64,000 nucleotides of DNA from Microbacterium sp. MAH-37 (GTDB lineage Bacteria; Actinomycetota; Actinomycetes; Actinomycetales; Microbacteriaceae), in NCBI RefSeq assembly GCF_009758255.1, contig NZ_WSEN01000010.1:842395-906394 (forward strand). Reading direction: 5' to 3'. Below the pieces are notes generated by a model. It was not told the DNA's origin and did not search any database. It saw only the letters and a program-made list of their open reading frames with translations. This document shows, one piece after another, positions 54,216 through 62,993 of this stretch. Made by a program: the position numbers and the translations under genes. Position 1 is the first letter of the stretch. The number at the start of each line of letters is the position of its first letter.

Positions 54216-54260
54216 GAAACCGGCCCGGTTCCATTTAGGAAACCGGGCCGGTTTCGTTTT
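54216..54260. terminator. Hairpin terminator after tRNA-Leu
   Basis: GAAACCGGCCCGGTT (54216-54230) and AACCGGGCCGGTTTC (54241-54255) are perfectly complementary with a 10-nt loop, then GTTTTCTCC. TTTAGGAAAC occurs just before the hairpin (54190) and again in its loop and right arm (54235). Confidence 0.85.
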
Positions 54261-54347
54261 CTCCTATTGACCTGGGTTTTTCTAGATGCTGGCAGGCGGG
54301 AACGCGTGTTGCAGCGGTGCCGCACTGACGATGCTCTCTCTACCTGG

Positions 54348-55091
54348 TCAGATCCCCGTCCGGCGCGTCAACGGAGGCTTGACGTTGTCCGTGAGGTTCA
54401 TGGGTAGCTGCAGCTCGTCAGACAGTTGATCAAGCTCAATGAGCAGTTCTTCATCGTTCGTCAGCCGGGCGAGGACCCAGCGGGCCATCATGCACGCGAT
54501 GGCGCACACATAAGTTGCCTGGCTTCGGTAGGCATACTCCTGCTCGTACAGGATGTGGAGTTCGCCTTCTTCGCCCTCAGTGAGGAACGCGGTCACCGCA
54601 CTGTGCGTCACGTGCACGTGTTGAGAGAGGATGCGGTAACTCATCTGGAGGAATTTCTTGTCGTCGAGGTCACGCATCATGTCCGTGAACTTGCCCAGCT
54701 GCTTGCCCTTTGGAATCGGGTCGAGTTGGCACAGCGCTTCGCGGAGCTCGTCATTGTCGAGCCATTCCGCGAGACTGCGGAAATGGTCGACGCGGTCGTG
54801 AGCGACGGTGTTCCTATACCTCGTAACCCCGCCATCGACGACGAACACCCATTGCAGGGTGACAGCGTGCTCCAAGGCTGCTCGCGCGAGCGGCACGGCT
54901 TCGCCTTCCATTCCGGCTTTGACGAGGGTCAGATAAGCGTTGCTGTAGCGGAACGTGCGGACGATCAGTCCATGGAGCAGCAGATACTCGTCGTGATGGG
55001 CAGCACTGACCGTGACGCTCGGTGCCTCACGCGCATCGGTGGCGCAGCGCTCTATCCATTCGACAAGCGCGGACTCTGGTACGTGCCGCAT
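54348..55091 (-). CDS. Hypothetical protein, DUF5677-like helical
   Basis: A 247-aa, mostly helical, cytoplasmic protein. HHDEYLLLHGLIVRTFRYSN and VPLARAALEHAVTLQWVF resemble DUF5677 proteins, which are found in accessory regions and are of unknown function. RYRNTVAHDR (R93, N94, H98) fits the RNxxxH HEPN signature, but it sits mid-protein, so it may be chance. It is the first gene after tRNA-Leu and points back towards it. No signal or membrane segment. Confidence 0.65.
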   Translation of the reverse strand: MRHVPESALVEWIERCATDAREAPSVTVSAAHHDEYLLLHGLIVRTFRYSNAYLTLVKAGMEGEAVPLARAALEHAVTLQWVFVVDGGVTRYRNTVAHDRVDHFRSLAEWLDNDELREALCQLDPIPKGKQLGKFTDMMRDLDDKKFLQMSYRILSQHVHVTHSAVTAFLTEGEEGELHILYEQEYAYRSQATYVCAIACMMARWVLARLTNDEELLIELDQLSDELQLPMNLTDNVKPPLTRRTGI

Positions 55092-55421
55092 ATTCCAACG
55101 TTAGGTCTGCCGGTGAGCGCAATATCACACGCGACACGCGGTCGAATCCGCTGCATCACGGCTCGTCACCGCAGTTCGCTGCCGCGACTCATCGCGGACG
55201 GAGTGTTCCGACCCGTCCTCCATGCGGAAACATCCACTCTTCAGCAGGACGTTCGGAGTCCACGTGGAGCCTGACGACACTCGGCGACAGAAAGCTAGCT
55301 AGTCGACCCTCGGGACCAGGATCTCGACGGGAAGTTACCTTGGCTGCCTGCGTCAACCGCGGTCAGCAACGCGCAGAACTCGCGCAACATCGCGAGCCTG
55401 CTGCCTTCGTGCGGGCGCTGA
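55092..55421. other. 330-nt gap without a supported gene
   Basis: No frame here looks coding. On the minus strand TAACGT followed by TGGAATATG just upstream of the 55091 start could be a leaderless promoter for that gene. Nothing else is recognised. Confidence 0.5.
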
Positions 55422-55739
55422 TTAGATGAACCCGGCCTCGCGGATCCGGTCTTTCGCCTCCAGGTAGAACCTCAATTCCTCGAGGCCGACAGTTGCGCTT
55501 CCTTCTTCCGCACCGGGGTTGGTCACCGCCTGCAATCGATCCAAGGCCTCTCCGCGACCTAAGACGGTGGACACGAAGCAGCCAAGTGCTGCAGCGATCC
55601 CGAGCACTTCGCCGAGATTCGGCATTACCTCCCCCGACTCGATGCGGCTCCACGTTTCCGCGGATAGTGGGGAGGTCTGGTGTTGTGTCAGCCCGATGTC
55701 GGCGCGGAGGCGGGCGATGCGGTCGCCAATCTCAGTCAC
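55422..55739 (-). CDS. XRE-family helix-turn-helix regulator
   Basis: A 105-aa protein with the Cro/CI-type HTH in IGDRIARLRADIGLTQHQTS and ETWSRIESGEVMPNLGEVLG. The C-terminal 40 residues (EELRFYLEAKDRIREAGFI) are helical. GTG start with strong AAGGAGG. The product probably regulates neighbouring accessory genes, most likely the nuclease-like gene upstream on the same strand. Confidence 0.88.
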   Translation of the reverse strand: MTEIGDRIARLRADIGLTQHQTSPLSAETWSRIESGEVMPNLGEVLGIAAALGCFVSTVLGRGEALDRLQAVTNPGAEEGSATVGLEELRFYLEAKDRIREAGFI

Positions 55740-55986
55740 GAGAGCCTCCTTCTGTTCCGTCCCCGACAGCCGCCCGAGCGATCCCCCGCCGGCTGTTCTC
55801 CCGCCCGTCGAGTCGCCTGCTCGCAGTGCGATGGGGTCGAGGCCTCACGGCGGGGCGGAGCAGATGTGAGCTGGTCATACCTACTTCATGCGCAGTGCAC
55901 CTTCATGCCCAGTGCGCGCGGAAATATCTCCCGGCCTCGTCAGCATCGACTCGCACTTCGGATGTTGCATCGCGGAAGCGACGGCA

Positions 55987-57174
55987 TTACTCCCGAGTCT
56001 TCGGCCAGGGAACCCCCGGCGGCCAGGGCGTGGGCAGGCCGAAGAACTCGAGCGCCGGCGTGGTGGCTGCCGTGGCGTCCAGCCGGTTGTCGGTCATCGT
56101 CATGGTGTCTATCGGGCCGTCCAGAGGTGGCGCCGGGAGCGCGGCGCCGGGATGCCGCCACAGTGTCGCCTGGGTGTGGTGCAGATGATATGGCTGCAGC
56201 TGATTGACCAGGAGCACTGCGGACACGTTCGTGTGTCGCCAAGCTGGCGGCGCACCGAAGTAGCCGTCCAACCCGCGGAACCCGCTCGCTTCCTCACCGT
56301 CGTTCCACTGAATCCGTTCGTGCCCGTAGAACGCGTTCGTGCTGTGCCACAGGTCCGGGTCGTGTACGTAGAGTCCGACAGCGATCACGAACGGCTTATC
56401 CAGCGCGCCGTACTCGCCGTGCTTCGATTTCAGGGCGCGCTCGATGATAACCGCGTCGTCGACCCACTGCGCCGGCTGGTGAGCATAGACGCCGATGGCT
56501 CGGTGGTGAGAGCGAGCCTGGCCCCGAGGTTTCGCCTTCCTCGGGAGCGCGGAGAACTCTGCGGCCCAGTCGCCGTTCTCCCACCGGAACGCCGGAGCCG
56601 TCGCCCAGTCGGTGACAGCATCAGGGTCCAGTGATCTGAGCCACGCGTGGAGTGCGCCGCGGAGCTTAGATGCGGGTGGGTTGGATGCACCGACTGCGAG
56701 CGAGTTCAACGAGAGGGTGAAGTTCAGGTCTTCGAGGCGGTTGATGACGTCCAGGAACCTGTTCTCCCGGGCCCGCCCGGACAGCGTCTGCTTGCTTGCG
56801 CCAGGCACGACCGCTTCTACGTAGAAGCCCGTGCCGTTCTTTTCGGCGTAGAAATCGGGCCGGCGCGAAGTGTGTGCAAGCTTGGGATGCACGGTGATCT
56901 GGTGGCCGGTGCGTCGAAGTAGCTCGTGGATGTACAGCTCAAGCATGACGCTGCTGTACTCGTGTGCGTCTCCGGAACGCAGGCGCCCGCGGACGTCCGC
57001 ATAGTCTTCGTCATCGGCGAGGCGGTCGCACCAGTCCTGAATCAAGCGGCGCGGGTGCTCCCAGAACTCGCCGGCGACCCTGTTGAGGAAGGGGAACGAG
57101 GACTCCTCGTGCGTCGCCGGGGCAGTGTTCGTGCGCTCGCGCACGTCGAACACCGGCGGCCTGGAGTCTCGCAT
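55987..57174 (-). CDS. Putative PD-(D/E)XK nuclease-like protein
   Basis: A 395-aa cytoplasmic protein not assignable to a named family. Residues 76-123 carry the pattern of the PD-(D/E)XK fold: a helix with E79 (MLELYIHELLRRTG), a strand with D107 in SRRPDFYAEK, and E120 in FYVEAVV. The usual lysine of ExK is V122, so activity may be lost or the fold used for binding. The C-terminal half is tryptophan/histidine rich (LWHSTNAFYGHERIQW). It is separated by 247 nt from the XRE gene downstream on the same strand. Suspected defence or restriction function (inference). Confidence 0.55.
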   Translation of the reverse strand: MRDSRPPVFDVRERTNTAPATHEESSFPFLNRVAGEFWEHPRRLIQDWCDRLADDEDYADVRGRLRSGDAHEYSSVMLELYIHELLRRTGHQITVHPKLAHTSRRPDFYAEKNGTGFYVEAVVPGASKQTLSGRARENRFLDVINRLEDLNFTLSLNSLAVGASNPPASKLRGALHAWLRSLDPDAVTDWATAPAFRWENGDWAAEFSALPRKAKPRGQARSHHRAIGVYAHQPAQWVDDAVIIERALKSKHGEYGALDKPFVIAVGLYVHDPDLWHSTNAFYGHERIQWNDGEEASGFRGLDGYFGAPPAWRHTNVSAVLLVNQLQPYHLHHTQATLWRHPGAALPAPPLDGPIDTMTMTDNRLDATAATTPALEFFGLPTPWPPGVPWPKTRE

Positions 57175-57890
57175 GCGACCAGCTTTCCATCCCGAATTGC
57201 GTGAGAGCGTGGCGACGCCACACCACTCGTGCCCGTGCTCTGGCTGTCGCGATGATGATCATCAATCATCATCGCGACGACAATCATCATCGCTGAGCTC
57301 AGGTCCGGACGGGTGGGGGGGTGTCGGGGGTGCTTGGCGGGTGGGTCGTGATGTCTGCCGCGGAACGAGCGGCGGCGACGGCCGTCGCCGACTGAGCATT
57401 CATTGCGACCGTCGGGAGATTCCGCAGTTCGCCTTCCGCCCCAAGGCCGGCACACGGCCATCGCCAGCGGGCCGAAGTTCATGCGGGCAAAGACTGTGGG
57501 CACATTTGCGGGGAACCTAACGATCCCGCTCTTGATCGTGGCCAACAAGTAGCACCGCGCGAGCGCCACAGCAAGAGTGACCAGCGCGCAGAGCATGACG
57601 CCATGCAGGCTCTGCCATGCGTGGGAGCCGCCAGACGAGCACCGACCCGCTGACAAGCGAGAACATGGGCCAGCCCTGATTCAGAGGGCTCAACCCATTG
57701 ACGCCATCGAAGTTGAACTATCGAATCGCGCCAACACGGCCGGCGAACGGAAGGGGACGCATTTCAGTCCAGCTGTCGGCGCTCAACATATCGGTGAACG
57801 GCATTTGATTTCCATTCAGGGCGGGGAAGTTCGCTCAGCGGTCCTGGGAGCAGCGACGGCGAGGCACGCTGTGGTGGATACTCTCTGTGA
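57175..57890. other. 716-nt gap with palindromic repeats, no supported gene
   Basis: The strong feature is the repeat cluster at 57246-57292. A minus-strand frame at 57042-57656 contains a hydrophobic stretch (GVMLCALVTLAVALARCY) but no good start or family; it may be a gene remnant. A GATACT element at 57878 lies 7 nt before the next start, a possible leaderless promoter. Confidence 0.5.
57246..57293. repeat. ATCATCATCGC palindrome plus extra half-site
   Basis: GTCGCGATGATGAT (57246-57259) and ATCATCATCGCGAC (57265-57278) form a perfect 14-bp inverted repeat with a 5-nt loop; AATCATCATCGC is repeated again at 57282-57293, 18 nt further. It lies about 70 nt upstream of the nuclease-like gene start and may be its operator. 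Confidence 0.6.
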
Positions 57891-58823
57891 ATGACAACAC
57901 CTGCTTTCGGTGAGGATCGGTACGTTCGAGCCGCTGCGGATCAAGACCCCGGTCGCCCTCTGCCCATGGCATGGGACGATTACAAGTCGGCTGTGCTCGC
58001 CGACTGGGACAAGCTGCTGGACAGCGATCCCGAAGAGGCAGCAGTCCAGAGCTTCCTGGAGCTGCACCCGGCCATGATCCCCGGCGGAAGCGGCGACGTG
58101 GGCCCGGGCGGGCACCACGGGTCCGATGGGGGTGTGGTCTTTGCGCAGCCGCGGCTGAACGGGCGGGGGAAGAACTTCGAGCCCGATTTCATGTGGGTCA
58201 CTCGTTCATCGGCGCTGATCACCCCGATCCTCATCGAGATCGAAAAGCCGGGTAAGCGATGGTTCAACAAGGACGGTCGCCCGTCTGCACATTTCACCGC
58301 CGCGCACGACCAACTGAACGAGTGGCGTGCGTGGTTCAAGGAGGGCAACAACGCCAGTGCGTTCCGTGAGCGGTTCCTCTTCCTCGGCGACAAGTACACG
58401 TCCCGCCCGCTTGAGCCGCACTTCGTGCTCATCTTCGGTCGTCGGAGCGAGTTCGAGGTGGGAGGGGGATACAGGGACCCCGACGCGCTGCTACTGAAGC
58501 GGGACACTCAGCGGGGTGAGCATGAGCAGTTCATGACCTTCGATTCGCTGACACCGCGCCATGACCATTCCAGTTCAATCACGGCGACCATCGGGCCGAG
58601 CGCCGTGCGGCCGTTCGCGTTCTCCCCCATGTATCAGACGACGCCGGGATCGGGAGATGAAGCGCTTGCGCTGGGGGACCCGCGTGAGGCACTTGCCCGG
58701 TCGGTGATGATGACGGATGAACGTAAGGCGTACATCGCATCTCGCTGGCAGCATTGGGCAAACGTGGAGCGCTCCGTGCGCACCACCAACAGGACTCTGA
58801 TGCGAGAGATGGGACGCGAGTGA
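57891..58823 (+). CDS. Shedu-like (DUF4263) nuclease-domain protein
   Basis: A 310-aa cytoplasmic protein. FLELHPAMIPGG opens the domain; D99 in FEPDFMWVT, E116 and E118 in LIEIEKPGKRWF form the PD-(D/E)XK core, and SAHFTAAHDQLNEWRAWF is the helix that follows in the DUF4263 family. This ExE-K variant resembles a Shedu subgroup I know from accessory islands; SduA is the single nuclease of the Shedu anti-phage system. ATG 57891 has no SD. GTGA overlap with the next gene. Family call is from motifs, not a search. Confidence 0.72.
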   Translation: MTTPAFGEDRYVRAAADQDPGRPLPMAWDDYKSAVLADWDKLLDSDPEEAAVQSFLELHPAMIPGGSGDVGPGGHHGSDGGVVFAQPRLNGRGKNFEPDFMWVTRSSALITPILIEIEKPGKRWFNKDGRPSAHFTAAHDQLNEWRAWFKEGNNASAFRERFLFLGDKYTSRPLEPHFVLIFGRRSEFEVGGGYRDPDALLLKRDTQRGEHEQFMTFDSLTPRHDHSSSITATIGPSAVRPFAFSPMYQTTPGSGDEALALGDPREALARSVMMTDERKAYIASRWQHWANVERSVRTTNRTLMREMGRE

Positions 58824-60769
58824 CCGGCACGAGGGAGGCTCACGAGCCCGAGCATCGCCTGCAGTATTTCGGGCAGCATGATCTGTCCTCGGGCTGGCAG
58901 GCGGGCGAAGCGGCCGCAATCGTGCGCGCCTTCGACGGGTCATCCCCGCCCGGGAATGTTACGGACCTCATCGAGCTCCACCACGCGCACCAGTTCGTCC
59001 AGGCGGGTTTTGTGCCCCGGACCCTCACTGACGAAGAAATGGCGGAGCTCAACGAGAAAAGCTCCCGCATCCGGGGTGCCGTTGCCCGCTTCTTCACCGA
59101 GGTGAACAGCTCTAACCTTGACGCACGCATCCAGGCGGTTCCCTTCCAGTACCGCAGTGATGTCCTCACCTTGCTCGGCAACAATCGGGCGTTCGAACGG
59201 TGCGGAGCAGCGCAGATGCTCCCGCTGCTCCTGGCCCAGGGGTTCCGGGTGGGTGAGCTGATTGAGAACAAGAAGCTGGTGTCCGCATACGACCCTCAAG
59301 TACGTGAGCTCATGATCGAGGACCCACGGAACGCAGAGCTCCTCATCGAGCATCATTTCGGGAGAGACCGGCGCCGGCACCTCTATATCCCCTCCTCTCT
59401 CACCCCCGCGGATGCCAGGGATCTGATGAGCCGCTACCTTCAGGCGCCTGAGGCGAACGGGAACTACGTGGCGCTCATCGAAGCAGCACCGATCACGAAA
59501 GACACCGGGGTCGACGCCAAACTGAAACTGGACGCAAAGCGCCGCAAGGCCCGCGACACCAAGGCATTCTTCGAGAACAACGAGGGCATCCGGACGGGCG
59601 TCGAAGTGAGCATCGTCGGCGGCCAGGAAGGACCTGCTCTGTCCACGCTCGATGGGATGGTCATACACCTCTCATATAGCCGCGAATGGCTGGAGCAGAC
59701 CACAGATCCCGCGAGCGTGCTCAATCACTTCCAGCACCTGTTCGAATTCGCCGACGAGAACGTCCTGCTCACCCTCCCCTCGTACAAGGCAGAGCTCGGT
59801 ACTCTCGAGGGGCTCTTCACTTCCGTCGGGCGCACCGACTATCACATGGGTGCGGCCTACAGGATCCGCGACATGAGCTCCACGGTCCAGACACAACTGA
59901 CCCTGGATTTCCTCCGCGACAAGGGCATCGACCTCGAATCCGTCATCGCCTGGTTCTTCCAGGAGTACCTGCCCGTCGAGTTCGGCGCGGACGGGTTCAC
60001 GTTCTCCCCCTCAAACAAGGAGTCCGGGTACTTGGAGAAGACCCGGAACCTCCTGTCGGAGATGGAGAGCGTTGTGCGCCAGTTCGATCTCTTCGTGGCG
60101 GACGGCGAGATCGACAGAGAGCTGCTCACCATCACCTCAGACACCGTGCGGTACAAGCACATCCCCACACTCAATGACGGAAAGTACCTCTACGCGACGG
60201 ACGCACCGGAGATTCAGCAGATACTCCACGCCCTGTTCTCCGACCAGTCTCTGATGGGTTATCTCCGGGAAGAGCTGCACGAGGACACGCTGACTCAAGT
60301 GCTCCTGCGCCACACAGTTGCCTACAGCGATTTCCTGGATGTGCACCGGGGAACGCTCGACCATCTCATTGGTCTCGGAATCCTCCAGCGCGAAGATGAA
60401 CACGTCCGCGTCGCGAGCATTCCCCAGCTCCTCATCCTCAGCTCTTTGTGGGCGAGGGAGGCCGCGAGCTACTGCCACCTGCCGGCAGCGTCGCGCTCGC
60501 TGGCTGACGAGATGGTCGAGCGTGGTTGGCTTCGCCGGAGCGCGACTCTGCTCACCGCCGCGGAGGCCGGCTACTTCAACTTCCACCTCAACAAGGCCGA
60601 GTTCTTCAACGGGCCGGAGATCCGCAACAAGTACCTGCACGGAACACAGGCAGATGCCGACGGCCCGCAGGCTCATTTCGACGCTTACATTTCCGCCCTC
60701 AAGCTCACCCTCGCGCTGGTCATCAAGATAAACGACGACTTCGCCCTGAAGGCATCCAGCCCCGGCTAG
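58820..60769 (+). CDS. Uncharacterised 649-aa protein with C-terminal HEPN-type motif
   Basis: The GTG at 58820 overlaps the stop of the Shedu-like gene, so the two are translationally coupled. Most of the protein is a helical region with no recognised domain (DVLTLLGNNRAFERCGAAQM, DARDLMSRYLQAPEANGNYV). The last 70 residues read NKAEFFNGPEIRNKYLHGTQ then SALKLTLALVIKIND, with R602-N603 and H607 in the RNxxxH motif of HEPN ribonucleases, followed by a hydrophobic helix as in HEPN four-helix bundles. It probably forms a two-component system with the nuclease. Confidence 0.62.
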   Translation: MTGTREAHEPEHRLQYFGQHDLSSGWQAGEAAAIVRAFDGSSPPGNVTDLIELHHAHQFVQAGFVPRTLTDEEMAELNEKSSRIRGAVARFFTEVNSSNLDARIQAVPFQYRSDVLTLLGNNRAFERCGAAQMLPLLLAQGFRVGELIENKKLVSAYDPQVRELMIEDPRNAELLIEHHFGRDRRRHLYIPSSLTPADARDLMSRYLQAPEANGNYVALIEAAPITKDTGVDAKLKLDAKRRKARDTKAFFENNEGIRTGVEVSIVGGQEGPALSTLDGMVIHLSYSREWLEQTTDPASVLNHFQHLFEFADENVLLTLPSYKAELGTLEGLFTSVGRTDYHMGAAYRIRDMSSTVQTQLTLDFLRDKGIDLESVIAWFFQEYLPVEFGADGFTFSPSNKESGYLEKTRNLLSEMESVVRQFDLFVADGEIDRELLTITSDTVRYKHIPTLNDGKYLYATDAPEIQQILHALFSDQSLMGYLREELHEDTLTQVLLRHTVAYSDFLDVHRGTLDHLIGLGILQREDEHVRVASIPQLLILSSLWAREAASYCHLPAASRSLADEMVERGWLRRSATLLTAAEAGYFNFHLNKAEFFNGPEIRNKYLHGTQADADGPQAHFDAYISALKLTLALVIKINDDFALKASSPG

Positions 60770-60843
60770 CCCCAAGGCCAGCCCACACCGCGTTTCCGGT
60801 TTCAGGGTGCCGGTGCACATTCCGTGAAATGAATACCTTCAGA

Positions 60844-60909
60844 AGAAGCGACGCTTCTAGGACGAGGCGAAACCGTCCCCGGGATCATGGAAGGGCCGGG
60901 GACGGTTTC
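60844..60909. terminator. Hairpins after the Shedu/HEPN pair
   Basis: GAAACCGTCCCCGG (60869-60882) and CCGGGGACGGTTTC (60896-60909) pair perfectly with a 13-nt loop. A smaller AGAAGCG-A-CGCTTCT palindrome is at 60844-60858. The gap to the next gene (60770-61040) holds nothing else recognisable. Confidence 0.78.
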
Positions 60910-61040
60910 ATCCATCCTCCCTCGTGACCGCCCAGTTGCCGTCGTCAGTTGCTCACCGCCGCCGGCCGTCGCATGGTGTTGTGTGCACTCTTGCCGCCCT
61001 TCAATCCGGGCACACGCTGTGACTCCGATACGTTGAAGCG

Positions 61041-62765
61041 GTGAGCACCCCGCAACGCCGCGTACAACGAGCCGAGGGCCCACCGGATCCCCTCCCGGCG
61101 CAGGACGCCAACGAGCCCGCGCCCGCAACAAGCCCGGCCGAGGAGGAACGCTCAGGGTACGAGTATCTGCGCCCACTCGGGAGGTGGTTCCGCTGGTACG
61201 ACCTGCCGTATGTCATTCTCAACAGGCTCCACTACTCGAAGGCCGCCTCGAGGCTTCCTGTACGGTGGCAAGAAGCCCTCCGCCGTTCCGAGAGCTTCCT
61301 GGAGCAGACGCATTATGCGAAGGAGTTCCGACGGCAGAAGGGGCATCGGGACTGGTGGCGGATCCACCTTCCCGACGACGAGAAGATCGCCCTTCCAGCG
61401 GTGTGGGTGGTGGAGTACTTCACCGCAAGCGGCGTTCACCGCCTGTACGACTCCATCCGACGTGCCGGATGGAGCGCCCCTCAACTGTCGAGAGACCACG
61501 CCGGCGAGGAGGTGCTCGCGTCATCACGCGCCGGGGGTGGACAGGTCGGCTGGCGGATCGCGCACCTGCACTCTGGGGAATCCACGGGCTTCAGTGCCCT
61601 CACTACGCACCGTGCGACGCTCCCACCGGGCGTGACAGCCGCCAACATCTACGGCGTGCCCATCGGCAAGGGGCTCACCGCGGTCGTCGTCAGCTTCTGG
61701 CTGGATGAGTCTCATTCTGACAGGCTGAATGACGTGCTGCACGCCGACCACCAGGCGGCGCTCATTCGCCGGCCCGGGCACCTGGCGGTTGCCCAAGGGC
61801 CCAGTGCGGTCCTCCACCACCGTATGCAGCGCGAGCGCACCCGCACCCATCAGTCGATGCGGAAATGGATGACCGGAGCTCTTCCTGGCACGTTCGCACG
61901 CTCCGGGAAGCCCCAGCCACTGTTCGACCTGGTGTTCTTCGACGTCGCGGACCCGCTCGCAGACGGCTTCATTCCCGCGCGCCGCGAGAACGACGCCGTC
62001 CGCGGGATCGGCGTCGACGCGATGACGGGATACCGCACGGTCAGCCCCGATCTTCCCGGGCTGCTGTTCGAACCCGCCGATAGCCGGAGTTGGGCGGAAG
62101 ACATCACCGCGAACGTGTGGACGCTATGGGGCAACAGCGCTGTGGCGGCCGGGCTCGCCATCGGCAGCGACAAGAACGTTCAGGGCGCAGCGCACAGTGT
62201 CGGAGCCGACACCACGGACTTCATGGCCCGCACCGGACTCACCGCTCTGCTCAGGCTCCTGCGGGAGAACGCATCCGTCGCGCACGACAACGCCCGCAAA
62301 CTCCACGGCGGAACCTCGAGCCGAAACCTCAAACGCCTCCGCGAACGCACCTTGACGACCAGCCTGGACCTGGCCACGCTCGAGGAAGACATCAAGGAGT
62401 ACAACGGGCGCGGGTGGCGGTTCAACGAACCGCAGTTCTACATGGAACGGGCTCCGTCCTTGCGGCAACGGGAGATTGAAAGTGGGACGCAGCACTCCCC
62501 GCCGATTGATCTCAACAAGAACGAGCGAAAAACCCAGAAGAAGCTCGCACGGGAACTCGTGGCCTTCGATACGGACTACCGCGAAGTCCTCAACACCGTC
62601 GCATCCATCGGGGCTTCGCTGGACTCCCGGCGCGTGCAACGCGTAGCCGTATGGATTTCCATCGCCTCCCTCGGGGTCGCGCTCGCGACGCTCTGGGCGA
62701 CCAGCCCTACCGCTCGAGACCTCATCCTGATGGCGTCGGACGCTATCAGTTCCTGGTTCTCCTGA
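61041..62765 (+). CDS. Uncharacterised 574-aa protein with C-terminal membrane anchor
   Basis: No family recognised. The N-terminus is Pro/Glu rich, then a globular part with tryptophan-rich segments (YLRPLGRWFRWYDLPYVI, HRDWWRIHLPDDEK). A helical region follows (DFMARTGLTALLRLLRENA, LDLATLEEDIKEYNG), and the end has a hydrophobic helix VAVWISIASLGVALATLW near residues 535-555. A tail-anchored or membrane-associated protein is inferred. GTG start without a clear SD. About 230 nt before a HEPN-motif gene; membrane effectors paired with sensors are common in defence. Confidence 0.6.
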   Translation: MSTPQRRVQRAEGPPDPLPAQDANEPAPATSPAEEERSGYEYLRPLGRWFRWYDLPYVILNRLHYSKAASRLPVRWQEALRRSESFLEQTHYAKEFRRQKGHRDWWRIHLPDDEKIALPAVWVVEYFTASGVHRLYDSIRRAGWSAPQLSRDHAGEEVLASSRAGGGQVGWRIAHLHSGESTGFSALTTHRATLPPGVTAANIYGVPIGKGLTAVVVSFWLDESHSDRLNDVLHADHQAALIRRPGHLAVAQGPSAVLHHRMQRERTRTHQSMRKWMTGALPGTFARSGKPQPLFDLVFFDVADPLADGFIPARRENDAVRGIGVDAMTGYRTVSPDLPGLLFEPADSRSWAEDITANVWTLWGNSAVAAGLAIGSDKNVQGAAHSVGADTTDFMARTGLTALLRLLRENASVAHDNARKLHGGTSSRNLKRLRERTLTTSLDLATLEEDIKEYNGRGWRFNEPQFYMERAPSLRQREIESGTQHSPPIDLNKNERKTQKKLARELVAFDTDYREVLNTVASIGASLDSRRVQRVAVWISIASLGVALATLWATSPTARDLILMASDAISSWFS

Positions 62766-62993
62766 GCTCTCCTCACATCAGGGATTGAGTGTCGAGCTGT
62801 TGGTCGAAGAATCGGACGGTGGTGTCGCTTTTGTGCGTGGTCCTGAGCTAGGGCGCGGGTCGCGCAGAGTCGGAGCGGCACGTTGAGTGCTGAGGTCTTG
62901 GGGGTTTTGCCGAGTGCCCCGCCGCTATTGGAGAGCCGTCAGCAGACGAGCTGCCCGAGGCATGACTCGCCCGACGCCTCCGCCGAAGTTCAA

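Noticed and set aside
54348..55091. Calling the 247-aa protein a HEPN toxin from RNTVAH
   Set aside because: The motif is mid-protein and the surrounding text fits DUF5677 better; recorded only as a possibility.
57246..57293. Possible CRISPR-like repeats
   Set aside because: The units are 11-12 nt, spaced irregularly and palindromic, with no spacers and no cas genes nearby.
57577..57894. A 105-codon plus-strand frame before the Shedu-like gene
   Set aside because: No ribosome-binding site, no recognisable fold, and it overlaps the probable promoter of the next gene.
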